Program-made: the position numbers and the translations under genes
The notes under the pieces: model-generated
What the model was told of the DNA's origin: nothing
Database searches by the model: none
What the model saw: only the letters and a program-made list of their open reading frames with translations
Shown here: positions 53,565-61,921 of the stretch, in pieces
How the letters are laid out: every line of letters begins with the position of its first letter
How positions within the stretch are numbered: the first letter of the stretch is position 1
Assembly: GCA_011391635.1 (NCBI GenBank)
Contig: JAABQD010000009.1
Location: 1 to 64,000, forward strand
Reading direction: 5' to 3'
Length of the DNA stretch: 64,000 nucleotides
DNA from: Sulfurimonas sp.
Lineage (GTDB): Bacteria > Campylobacterota > Campylobacteria > Campylobacterales > Sulfurimonadaceae

Positions 53565-54617
53565 ATGGCGGAAATTACAGCAGGAATGGTAAAAGAGTTG
53601 CGTACAGCAACTGATGCACCGATGATGGATTGTAAAAAAGCTTTAGTTGAGTCTGATGGAGATATGGAAAAAGCGACAGCTTGGCTAAAAGAAAGAGGTA
53701 TCGCACAATCAGCTAAAAAAGCTGACCGTGTTGCTGCTGAAGGTCTTGCAGGATACAAAATTGCAGATGATTTTTCTAAAGCTACAGTAGTTGAAATCAA
53801 CTCTGAAACTGACTTCGTTGCTCAAAATGATGGTTTCAAAAATTTAGTACAAGATACTGTAACTGAAATCTATAACAATAATCCTGCAGATGTAGATGCT
53901 CTTATGGGTAGTTCATTTGGTTCGAAATTTACAGAAGCAGTTACGAAAATTGGTGAAAAAATCGTAGTTCGTCGTTTCGCGACACTTACAGCGGATGCGA
54001 ATACAGCATTGAATGGTTATATCCACTCAAACAACCGTATTGCAGTTATCGTTGTAGCAAAATGTGACTCTCCAAAAACTGCAGAGGGTATGAGAGCGAC
54101 TTTAAAACAAATCGCTATGCATGCATCTGCAATGAAACCTACAACTCTTTCTTATAAAGATTTTGATGCTGCGTATGTAGAATCAGAAACTATAGGTAGA
54201 ATTGAAGCTATCAAAAAAGAGAACGAAGAACTTTCTCGCCTTAAAAAACCACTTATAAATGTACCTCAGTATATTTCTATGTGTCAATTGACTGAAGAAG
54301 TTTTAGCAAATGCTGAAGCGGCTATCAAAGCTGAGTTAAAAGCTCAAGGTAAACCAGAACAAATCTGGGACAAAATTGTTCCAGGACAACTTGCTCGTTT
54401 TATCGACGATAACACAACTTTAGATAAAGAACAAGCTTTACTAGACCAAACTTATGTTTTAAATGACAAATTAACAGTTGCAGAAGCTGTTACTGAAGCT
54501 GCTAAAGCATTGGGTGGAACAGCTGAAATTACAAATTTCGTTCGCCTTGAAGTAGGTGAAGGAATTGAGAAAAAAGTGGACGACTTCGCTGCAGAAGTTG
54601 CTGCTCAAATGAGTTAA
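53565..54617 (+). CDS. tsf: Elongation factor Ts
   Basis: EF-Ts (350 aa) recycles EF-Tu-GDP to EF-Tu-GTP. The N-terminal UBA-like part with [37 protein letters not shown] and the core [12 protein letters not shown] are conserved. The length (350 aa) is larger than the 283-aa E. coli protein and typical of Campylobacterota forms with an expanded C-terminal region. It starts two bases after rpsB. Confidence 0.96.
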   Translation: MAEITAGMVKELRTATDAPMMDCKKALVESDGDMEKATAWLKERGIAQSAKKADRVAAEGLAGYKIADDFSKATVVEINSETDFVAQNDGFKNLVQDTVTEIYNNNPADVDALMGSSFGSKFTEAVTKIGEKIVVRRFATLTADANTALNGYIHSNNRIAVIVVAKCDSPKTAEGMRATLKQIAMHASAMKPTTLSYKDFDAAYVESETIGRIEAIKKENEELSRLKKPLINVPQYISMCQLTEEVLANAEAAIKAELKAQGKPEQIWDKIVPGQLARFIDDNTTLDKEQALLDQTYVLNDKLTVAEAVTEAAKALGGTAEITNFVRLEVGEGIEKKVDDFAAEVAAQMS

Positions 54618-54634
54618 GGATTTTTCCTTAACTC
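54611..54634 (+). terminator. Rho-independent terminator of rpsB-tsf
   Basis: GAGTTAAGGA (54611-54620) and TCCTTAACTC (54625-54634) form a perfect 10-bp stem with a TTTT loop, followed by a T-rich stretch. The left arm overlaps the tsf stop codon. Confidence 0.75.
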
Positions 54635-54744
54635 TCTCTTTTACACTTTCCTTTTGACTTTCAAATACTCACCTTCTTTTTGACACAAATTTAAGATTTC
54701 TTGCGATAAACTCTATGTTTATATAAAAACATGGATGCAAGTAG

Positions 54745-56745
54745 ATGACTCACCAAAAAATCACAGATAAAAATTTTCTTAAACTTATCTCCGAGTATCT
54801 TCCAGATATGCTTTGGGCAAAAGATTTGCAGGGCAAATATCTCTTTGCAAATAGAGCAATTTGTGATAATCTTCTCATGAGCTCGCCAGAAGAGGTCGTT
54901 GGCAATGGAGATGTTTTTTTTGCAAAACGAGAGCGAGAAAAGTATAGTCATAATCCTCATTGGCACACATTTGGTGAGTTGTGCTATAACAGTGATGAAG
55001 TCGTTTTAGAGAGTATGCAATCTATGCAGTTTGAAGAGTATGGCAATATCCGAGGAGAATTGACTTACTTGGAAGTGCATAAAGCTCCTTTATATAATGA
55101 AGCGGGTGAACTCATCGGCACAATTGGAAGTGGGCGAGATATTACCATCCAAAAAAAGCTTGAAAGTGAATTAGTAGCTATGAACGCTCTTATTGATAGT
55201 GGTCCGGTTGTCTTGTTTGAGTGGAGTGCAGAGGAGGGATGGCCTATCAAAAATGTTTCTCAAAATGTGGAAGCGGTTCTTGGGATGAGCTATGCCAAGC
55301 TTATGGATGGTACGGTGCATTTTTCAGACTATATTCATCCAGATGACATAGAGAGTGTGTCTGCGGAAGTAGCAGCATTCATTTCGGCACAAACAGGCTC
55401 TTTTTCACAGCAGTACCGCATTGTGAATACAAAAGGTGGCATGTGGATTAAAGATTTTACAGTTATTGATTATGATGCAGAGGGATTCCCTGTCTCGATA
55501 AAAGGTTATTTACTGGATAATACAGTAGAAATTGAAGCAAAAGAGAAGATTGACAAACTGAGTTTCACAGATCAGTTAACAGGTTTACAAAATCGTCAAA
55601 AAATGCAGTTAGATATCCAAAATCAGAAGCCTTATGGCTGTATCGTATTTAACATTGATAGGTTTAGAGAGATAAATGATCTTTTTGGTGTGAGTATCGG
55701 AGATTCGATATTGACACAAGTAGGAGCATGGTTTAAAAAACTTGGACTTGATGTCTATCGTATAGGTGGAGATGAGTTCGCTACTCTTTTGTTTGAGCAA
55801 GTAGAGTGGAGTGCTTTGGAGTTTACTTTGGCCGTGTGGCTAGAAGAGTTGTCACAAACTTATTTTCATATAGGAAATGAGTTGATTTCTATACGCATGA
55901 ATATTGGAGTAGCACTCGGAAGTCAAAAACTTTTAACTCAAGCAGATATTGCACTTCATAATGCCAAAGAAGCTAAAATTGCTTATGCACTCTATGAAGA
56001 GACAGAAAATGTAGAGGAGTTGTATCGTACTAACATTGCAATGACAGCAACGATACATAAAGCAATCGCCAAGGGACAGATTATTTGTCACTACCAGCCT
56101 ATAGTTGATTTTACGACAGGAAAAGCAGTAAAGTATGAGACTTTAGTGCGTCTTATTGATGAATCAAACTCTATCATTCCGCCACTCTATTTTCTACCCA
56201 TCGCCAAAAAAACAAAACTTTATTCACAAATTACTCGCAGTGTTGTGCATCAGGCATGTAAAACATTCGCCCATAGAGAAGAGGAATTCTCGATTAATCT
56301 CTCCATTGATGATATAGAAGACCCTACAACGGTTCAAGATATTATCAATACTCTTCTCAAGACCGAGACCGCTTCACGCGTTGTTTTTGAGATACTTGAG
56401 TCTGAGGGGATTGAAAACTATGAATCTGTGCAACATTTTATTAAACAAGTAAAATCTCTAGGTGCAAAAATTGCTATTGATGATTTTGGAACAGGATACT
56501 CCAATTTTGAGCATATTCTTCAGCTTCATGTGGATTACATCAAAATCGATGGTTCATTGGTACGAAATATCGCAACTGATGAGCGACATGCTATTATCGT
56601 AGAGACAATTGTCGATTTTGCACGAAAAATTGGTGCAAAAACCATAGCAGAGTTTGTAAGTGATGAGGCAATATTTCTGAAATTAAAATCACTAGGTGTG
56701 GATTATTCACAGGGCTACTATACAGGCAAACCTGAGCCAATATAA
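54745..56745 (+). CDS. PAS-GGDEF-EAL protein with ETL variant of the EAL motif
   Basis: This 666-aa cytoplasmic c-di-GMP protein has two PAS domains (about residues 10-135 and 140-265), the second with GYLLDNTVEIEAKEK at its end. A GGDEF domain (FTDQLTGLQNR; IGGDEFATLLF) and a C-terminal EAL domain follow. The metal-binding EAL motif reads ETL (KYETLVRLID), while DDFGTGYSNFEHILQLHVDYIKIDGSLV is well kept. The GGDEF motif is intact, so synthesis, hydrolysis or both remain possible. It overlaps the following gene by one base (TAATG). Confidence 0.85.
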   Translation: MTHQKITDKNFLKLISEYLPDMLWAKDLQGKYLFANRAICDNLLMSSPEEVVGNGDVFFAKREREKYSHNPHWHTFGELCYNSDEVVLESMQSMQFEEYGNIRGELTYLEVHKAPLYNEAGELIGTIGSGRDITIQKKLESELVAMNALIDSGPVVLFEWSAEEGWPIKNVSQNVEAVLGMSYAKLMDGTVHFSDYIHPDDIESVSAEVAAFISAQTGSFSQQYRIVNTKGGMWIKDFTVIDYDAEGFPVSIKGYLLDNTVEIEAKEKIDKLSFTDQLTGLQNRQKMQLDIQNQKPYGCIVFNIDRFREINDLFGVSIGDSILTQVGAWFKKLGLDVYRIGGDEFATLLFEQVEWSALEFTLAVWLEELSQTYFHIGNELISIRMNIGVALGSQKLLTQADIALHNAKEAKIAYALYEETENVEELYRTNIAMTATIHKAIAKGQIICHYQPIVDFTTGKAVKYETLVRLIDESNSIIPPLYFLPIAKKTKLYSQITRSVVHQACKTFAHREEEFSINLSIDDIEDPTTVQDIINTLLKTETASRVVFEILESEGIENYESVQHFIKQVKSLGAKIAIDDFGTGYSNFEHILQLHVDYIKIDGSLVRNIATDERHAIIVETIVDFARKIGAKTIAEFVSDEAIFLKLKSLGVDYSQGYYTGKPEPI

Positions 56746-57674
56746 TGGTGCAAATTTTTCTTTTTTCTGTAATTGCCCTCTTTTTTATTCTTCTTTTATT
56801 GCTCTATCGCAGGGCAAATTTTGAAAAAAAATATGCACAATCAATTCTTAATGCTACTCCTAATCTTATCATCATAACGGATGGAAAAGAACTCATAAGT
56901 GCAAACAATGCATTTCTTAACTTTATAGGGTATGAAACACTTGAAGCTTTTAAAAATGAGCATGATTGTATCTGTGACTTCTTTGAAGAGGGTGACACAG
57001 ATGAGTACCTTGTAGCAAATATGAATGAAAAAACATGGATAGAGTATATTCTCGAGCATCCAGAGTGTGAGTGTAAAGCCAAAATAACCATGCACAATAA
57101 AACAAGACTTTTCAAAGTAAGTGCTTCGGTAGTAGAGAGTGGAAAACTCTTTCGTGTGATAGCTATTTTTGATGATATATCCGAACTCATTAATAAATCA
57201 ACTATGGATGCCTTGACACAAATTGCAAATAGAATGCATTTTAATCTTCTTTTTGAGTATGCACTCACCATGTCACAACGAGAACAAACGCCACTTTGTA
57301 TGATTTTTTTTGATATTGATCATTTTAAAGCAGTCAATGACACTTTTGGTCACAGTGTGGGTGATGATGTTTTGCGTCATCTGGCGGATTTGGTAAAAAA
57401 TAGTCTACGAAAGAGTGACATTATTGCTCGATGGGGTGGAGAGGAGTTTGTCATCCTTCTTCCAAACACATCTTTGAGTTTTGCCATCCAAATAGCTGAT
57501 GGATTACGCCTGAGGATACAAGAAGAACCCTTTGAAGCTATAGGGCATGTTACATGCTCTTTTGGAGTAACAGAGTTTAGAGACAATGAAACAGGAGATA
57601 CATTTCTCCAACGCGTTGATGCACTTTTGTACAAAGCTAAAGAGAGAGGACGCAATAGGGTTGAAGAGGGATAA
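56745..57674 (+). CDS. Membrane-anchored PAS-GGDEF diguanylate cyclase
   Basis: This 309-aa protein has one N-terminal TM helix (IFLFSVIALFFILLLLLYRR) and a PAS domain at about 30-145 (ILNATPNLIIITDGKELISANNAFLNFIGYE). The GGDEF domain has TMDALTQIANRMHFN, FFDIDHFKAVNDTFGHSVGDDV and the active GGEEF. It probably makes c-di-GMP and, being translationally coupled, likely acts with the preceding PAS-GGDEF-EAL protein. Confidence 0.87.
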   Translation: MVQIFLFSVIALFFILLLLLYRRANFEKKYAQSILNATPNLIIITDGKELISANNAFLNFIGYETLEAFKNEHDCICDFFEEGDTDEYLVANMNEKTWIEYILEHPECECKAKITMHNKTRLFKVSASVVESGKLFRVIAIFDDISELINKSTMDALTQIANRMHFNLLFEYALTMSQREQTPLCMIFFDIDHFKAVNDTFGHSVGDDVLRHLADLVKNSLRKSDIIARWGGEEFVILLPNTSLSFAIQIADGLRLRIQEEPFEAIGHVTCSFGVTEFRDNETGDTFLQRVDALLYKAKERGRNRVEEG

Positions 57675-57716
57675 AACCTTTTTTTGGCATGTGGCTTATA
57701 TGTAATATAGTTGCTG

Positions 57717-57722
57717 TATAAT
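57717..57722 (+). promoter_or_regulatory. -10 box of the second nuo operon
   Basis: GCTGTATAAT (box at 57717-57722) is a perfect TATAAT with an upstream TG, 33 bases before nuoA. The upstream stretch contains one dispersed-word copy (57684-57694) shortly after the preceding stop codon. Confidence 0.55.
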
Positions 57723-57754
57723 TAGAAAATATGCAAAGTTAATTAAGGTGAAAA

Positions 57755-58117
57755 ATGAGTTATAACTTCTATCTTCCACTCGCTGTTATCCTGATTCTGA
57801 CTGTTCTCATTCCTTTTTTATTCCATTTGAGTCGCTACATCGGCGAAAAATCAAAATCTGATATGGGAATCAATCAAACCTATGAAAGTGGAATTAAAAA
57901 AACTTACAAAGACAGCTTTGAGCGATTTAATATCAAATATTACCTTGTCGCCATTATCTTCGTCATTTTCGATGTGGAGATTTTATTTATGTTTCCATGG
58001 GCTGTTACACTCAGAGAAACAAGCCTTTTTGGACTTGTAGAGATGTTTACCTTTATGATACTTTTACTTGCGGGACTCATTTATATTTACAAAAAAGGTG
58101 CTTTAAAATGGAGTTAA
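57755..58117 (+). CDS. nuoA: NADH-quinone oxidoreductase subunit A (second complex I)
   Basis: This 120-aa NuoA has three membrane helices. QTYESGIKKTYKDSFERFNIKYYLVAIIFVIFDVEILFMFPWA shows the usual FDVE motif, but the loop reads YESG where canonical NuoA has YECG, so the loop Cys is Ser. It is clearly diverged from the copy at 3864-4253, where that Cys is present. AAGGTG precedes the ATG. The stop overlaps nuoB by ten bases. Confidence 0.92.
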   Translation: MSYNFYLPLAVILILTVLIPFLFHLSRYIGEKSKSDMGINQTYESGIKKTYKDSFERFNIKYYLVAIIFVIFDVEILFMFPWAVTLRETSLFGLVEMFTFMILLLAGLIYIYKKGALKWS

Positions 58118-58620
58118 ATAGCCCGTCACTCGAAGTGGCGATTACTACAACCCTTGATGAGGCGATTGGTTGGGCGAGAGAGTCTTCTCTTTGGCCGATG
58201 ATTTTTGGAACTGCGTGTTGTGCTATTGAGTTTATGAGTGTGGCGGCAAGTAAATATGACATTTCCCGTTTTGGTGCAGAGGTGGTTCGTTTTTCCCCTC
58301 GTCAGGCAGATTTGCTCATCGTAGCAGGTACAATTACCTACAAACAAGCCCCGATTTTGAAGCAGATTTATGAGCAGATGAGTGAGCCAAAATGGGTTAT
58401 CAGTATGGGTGCATGTGCATGTAGTGGTGGATTTTATGACAACTATACGACCCTTCAAGGGATTGATGAAATTATTCCTGTCGATTTGTATGTCGGTGGT
58501 TGTCCTCCACGCCCTGAAGCCCTTATAGACGCACTTTTAAGTCTGCAAAATGATTTAAGAACAAACAAATACAATCCTAATCGCCACAAAGATTTTAAAG
58601 GACGATTAGATCATGTCTGA
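58108..58620 (+). CDS. nuoB: NADH-quinone oxidoreductase subunit B (second complex I)
   Basis: This 170-aa NuoB keeps all cluster N2 ligands: the tandem Cys in FGTACCAIEFM, Cys in SMGACACSGGFYDNY and Cys in VGGCPPRPEALI. The ATG at 58108 is chosen because it begins MELNSPSLEVAITTTLDEAIGWARESSLW; the frame is open further upstream but overlaps nuoA completely. It overlaps nuoCD by eight bases. Confidence 0.93.
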   Translation: MELNSPSLEVAITTTLDEAIGWARESSLWPMIFGTACCAIEFMSVAASKYDISRFGAEVVRFSPRQADLLIVAGTITYKQAPILKQIYEQMSEPKWVISMGACACSGGFYDNYTTLQGIDEIIPVDLYVGGCPPRPEALIDALLSLQNDLRTNKYNPNRHKDFKGRLDHV

Positions 58621-60259
58621 GATAATTATAGTTCCACATGCCAAGATATACGCATATATTTTAGAAAAGTTCAGCGATGGTTTTAACTATCTCCTAGATA
58701 TCACAGCTATAGATTACAGTGAATATATAATCAAACAAGAGGAAGATTTTGCCCTTGTTTATATTCTTCGCCATGAAAATTTTAAAGAACATTTGGTGCT
58801 AAAAACTTATCTGCCAGAACTAAAAATCGAAACAATCAGCGATGTTTTTAAAGGTGCAGATTGGCTGGAGCGAGAGGTGTATGACCAGTATGGCATTACA
58901 TTTGTTAACCATCCAAACCTCAGAAGAATCCTCAATCATAAAGAGTTTATAGGGCATCCGCTTTGCAAATCCTACCCAATTACAAAAGGGCAATTCCTTT
59001 ATGAAACTGATGATTTGCTCGATGAGATGAACAACCGACTTTTAAGTAAAAGTGTTGTGTGTAAGTTGGAAAGTGGTTCATTTAGCGAGTGCAACAAGGA
59101 TTTGATGTTTCTCAATCTTGGACCATCGCACCCTGCAAGTCACGGAACAATCCGCACTTTTGTAGCCCTAGATGGCGAAACAATCGAGTGTGCTGTGAGT
59201 GAAATCGGCTACTTGCATCGCGGTTTTGAGAAGAGTTGCGAAAATCACACTTACAACCAAATCGTTCCCTACACAGACCGACTCAACTACTGCTCGGCAA
59301 TCAGCAACAACATCGCTTTTGTAAAAGCGGTGGAAGAGATGTTAGGCGTTGCAATAAATGAGCGAATTCAGGCGATTCGTGTCATGCTCCTTGAACTCTC
59401 ACGCATCGAAGACCATGTTGTCTGTTTGGCGGCGGTTTTGGTGGATATGGGTGGACTCACAAACTACTGGTACATGTATAACCCACGAGAGGATATTTAC
59501 GATTTGCTCTCAAAACTGACAGGGGCGAGACTTACAAACTCATACATGCGTGTCGGTGGAATGGCAAATGATTTGTATGAGGGCTTTGAGGCGGATTTGC
59601 AAGAGGTTATTAAAAAAGTGCAGTACGGCGTTGCACAAACTTTGTCTCTCATTAAACACAACCGAATTTTCCATGACAGAACGCAAAATGTTGGTGTTAT
59701 CAGTGCTGAAAATGCAATAAGTTACGCAATGACAGGTCCGAACCTCAGGGCTACAGGAGTTGCGTTTGATATGCGTAAAGATGCACCGTATTATGGTTAT
59801 GAGAAGTATAAATTTGATGTAGTTGTAGGAAGTGTGGGCGATGTGTATGACAGAGTAATGGTTCGTTTTGGCGAGATTGATGAGAGCATAAAAATCATAA
59901 ATCAAGTGATGCAAAATCTCCCTGAGGGTGAAATCAATGTCAAAAATGCTTCTATTGCTTTGCCAAAAAAAGAGGCAGTTTACACCACAATCGAAGGGGC
60001 GATGAACCAGTTTAAACTTACCTTCGAGGGTGTAAAAGTTCCTCTTGGCGAACATTACAGCTCCATCGAAGCGACAAATGGAGAGCTTGGATTTTTTATC
60101 GTGAGTGATGGAAGCGGGACACCTTATAAAGTTAAAGTCAAAGCTCCTTCCTTTACCGCAATGAGTGCTTACCCTGAAATCGTCGAGGGCGGACAACTTG
60201 CAGATGCGATTTTGACCTTGGGAAGTCTCAATATTATCGCAGGGGAGATGGATAGATGA
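58613..60259 (+). CDS. nuoCD: Fused NADH-quinone oxidoreductase subunits C and D (second complex I)
   Basis: This 548-aa protein combines NuoC (about residues 1-150, GADWLEREVYDQYGI and HPNLRRILNHKEFIGHPLCKSYP) with NuoD (about 165-548, FLNLGPSHPASHGTIR, IGYLHRGFEKSCE, TGPNLRATGVAFDMRK and the LNIIAGEMDR end). NuoCD fusions are known in Enterobacteria and some other groups. The first operon in this window keeps the two genes separate, so the two complexes have different histories. Confidence 0.94.
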   Translation: MSEIIIVPHAKIYAYILEKFSDGFNYLLDITAIDYSEYIIKQEEDFALVYILRHENFKEHLVLKTYLPELKIETISDVFKGADWLEREVYDQYGITFVNHPNLRRILNHKEFIGHPLCKSYPITKGQFLYETDDLLDEMNNRLLSKSVVCKLESGSFSECNKDLMFLNLGPSHPASHGTIRTFVALDGETIECAVSEIGYLHRGFEKSCENHTYNQIVPYTDRLNYCSAISNNIAFVKAVEEMLGVAINERIQAIRVMLLELSRIEDHVVCLAAVLVDMGGLTNYWYMYNPREDIYDLLSKLTGARLTNSYMRVGGMANDLYEGFEADLQEVIKKVQYGVAQTLSLIKHNRIFHDRTQNVGVISAENAISYAMTGPNLRATGVAFDMRKDAPYYGYEKYKFDVVVGSVGDVYDRVMVRFGEIDESIKIINQVMQNLPEGEINVKNASIALPKKEAVYTTIEGAMNQFKLTFEGVKVPLGEHYSSIEATNGELGFFIVSDGSGTPYKVKVKAPSFTAMSAYPEIVEGGQLADAILTLGSLNIIAGEMDR

Positions 60260-60699
60260 GTTTTTCTTTTAACGAAACAAACAACCTCAAAATAGAGCTT
60301 TTATCAAAACGCTATCCGCAAAAAAAAGCGTTGATTTTGCCACTTTTATGGTTGGCTCAAAAGCAAGAGGGATTTATAAGCGAAGAAGCAATGGTAAAAA
60401 TCTCTGAACTTTCCCACATGCCATACATGCACATTTACAGCGTTGCTTCGTTTTATTCGATGTTTAGATTAGTCAAAAATGAGAAAAAAGTGGTTGAAGT
60501 ATGTCGCACACTTTCATGTGAATTAAACGGAAGCCAAGTGATTAAAAAACACTTGCTTGAAAATTATAGTGATAAGTATGAGATTTTAGAAGTGGAGTGC
60601 ATGGGTGCATGTGGCGGTGCTCCGATGTGTACTTTAGAGGGAAAATATATCGAAAATGTAACACCCAAAATGTTGGATGAGGTTTTAAATGCAAACTAA
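60256..60699 (+). CDS. nuoE: NADH-quinone oxidoreductase subunit E (second complex I)
   Basis: NuoE (147 aa) is a thioredoxin-like [2Fe-2S] (N1a) protein. Its four ligands are visible: two Cys in VCRTLSCELNG and two in CMGACGGAPMC. The start overlaps the nuoCD stop by four bases. This canonical subunit is absent from the first nuo operon. Confidence 0.93.
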   Translation: MSFSFNETNNLKIELLSKRYPQKKALILPLLWLAQKQEGFISEEAMVKISELSHMPYMHIYSVASFYSMFRLVKNEKKVVEVCRTLSCELNGSQVIKKHLLENYSDKYEILEVECMGACGGAPMCTLEGKYIENVTPKMLDEVLNAN

Positions 60700-61921
60700 A
60701 ATCGTAAGTAAAAATTTTGAAATTCCACATGCCAACAGTTTGGAAGTGGCTCTAAAAAATGGGCGTTACACATCGTTAGAAAAACTTTTCACATATCAGC
60801 CACAAGAAGTAATTGACATCATCAAAACAAGTAATCTTCGTGGAAAAGGTGGCGGTGGTGCTCCAGCTGGAGCGAAATGGCAGTTGGCGAGTGATTTTGA
60901 GGGAAAAAAATATCTTGTTGTCAATGCCGATGAGAGCGAACCTGGCACTTTTAAAGATAGACAAATTATCTCCAAAGACCCACATTTGCTCATTGAAGGA
61001 ATTATCTGCACATGCTACGCAATTGGTGCAAATAGTTCTTACATCTATGTGCGAGGCGAGTATGAGGAGTTTAGCGATATTTTGCAAATTGCCATTGATG
61101 AAGCCTATGCGAAAAACATTTTAGGCGATGAGGCAAAATATCCCGTTGAAATAACTATTCATAGAGGAGCAGGGGCGTATATTTGCGGTGAAAAATCTGC
61201 ACTTTTAGAATCCCTCGAAGGTAATCGTGGGCATCCACGACTCAAACCGAAATCTCCTGAACCTGAGTTTTATTTCGGTGAACCGACACTTGTAAACAAT
61301 GTTGAAACCATCGCATCCGTTCCTTTTATCATCGAAAATGGAGCAGAGGCGTACACTGCATACGGCACAGATTGCTCCTCAGGAACGCTTCTTTTTGCAA
61401 TAAGCGGGCATGTGGAAAAAGCGGGAGTGTATGAAGCGGAGTTTGGTGTTGGCATGTGGGATTACATACAAAAGCTTGGCGGTGGAGTGAAAAATGGCAA
61501 AAAGTTAAAAGCTGTCATCCCTGGGGGTGCGTCCACTCCGATACTTCCTGCACATTTAGTGATGGAAGCAAAGCTGGATTATGAAAACCTAAAATCTCTT
61601 GGTTCAGCCTTGGGAACGGGTGGCATGATAGTTTTGGACGAAGATGTGTCTATGGTAAAAGCACTCAAAAATCTTCTCAGATTTTACCATCATGAGTCAT
61701 GCGGACAGTGTACGCCTTGCCGTGAAGGAACTTCATGGGTCGATAAAACGCTCGATAAATTTATAAATAAAACTGCAACTTTGCAAGATTTAGAGGTTTT
61801 AAAATCGGTAAGCAAAAGCATGAATGGACAAACTATTTGTGTTTTTGCACCTGCGGCGAGCGGTGTCATTGATGGCTTTTTGAAACATTTTGAGAGTGAA
61901 TTTTTGGAGTGTATCGTATGA
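60689..61921 (+). CDS. nuoF: NADH-quinone oxidoreductase subunit F (second complex I)
   Basis: NuoF (410 aa) binds NADH, FMN and cluster N3. [14 protein letters not shown] is the NADH-binding glycine loop (usually RGRGGAGFPTG). [13 protein letters not shown] and [29 protein letters not shown]-like residues form the FMN site. [16 protein letters not shown] followed by a later TICVFAP provides all four N3 cysteines. This is the normal NADH entry point, in contrast to the chimeric protein at 7038-9032. Confidence 0.94.
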   Translation: [410 protein letters not shown]

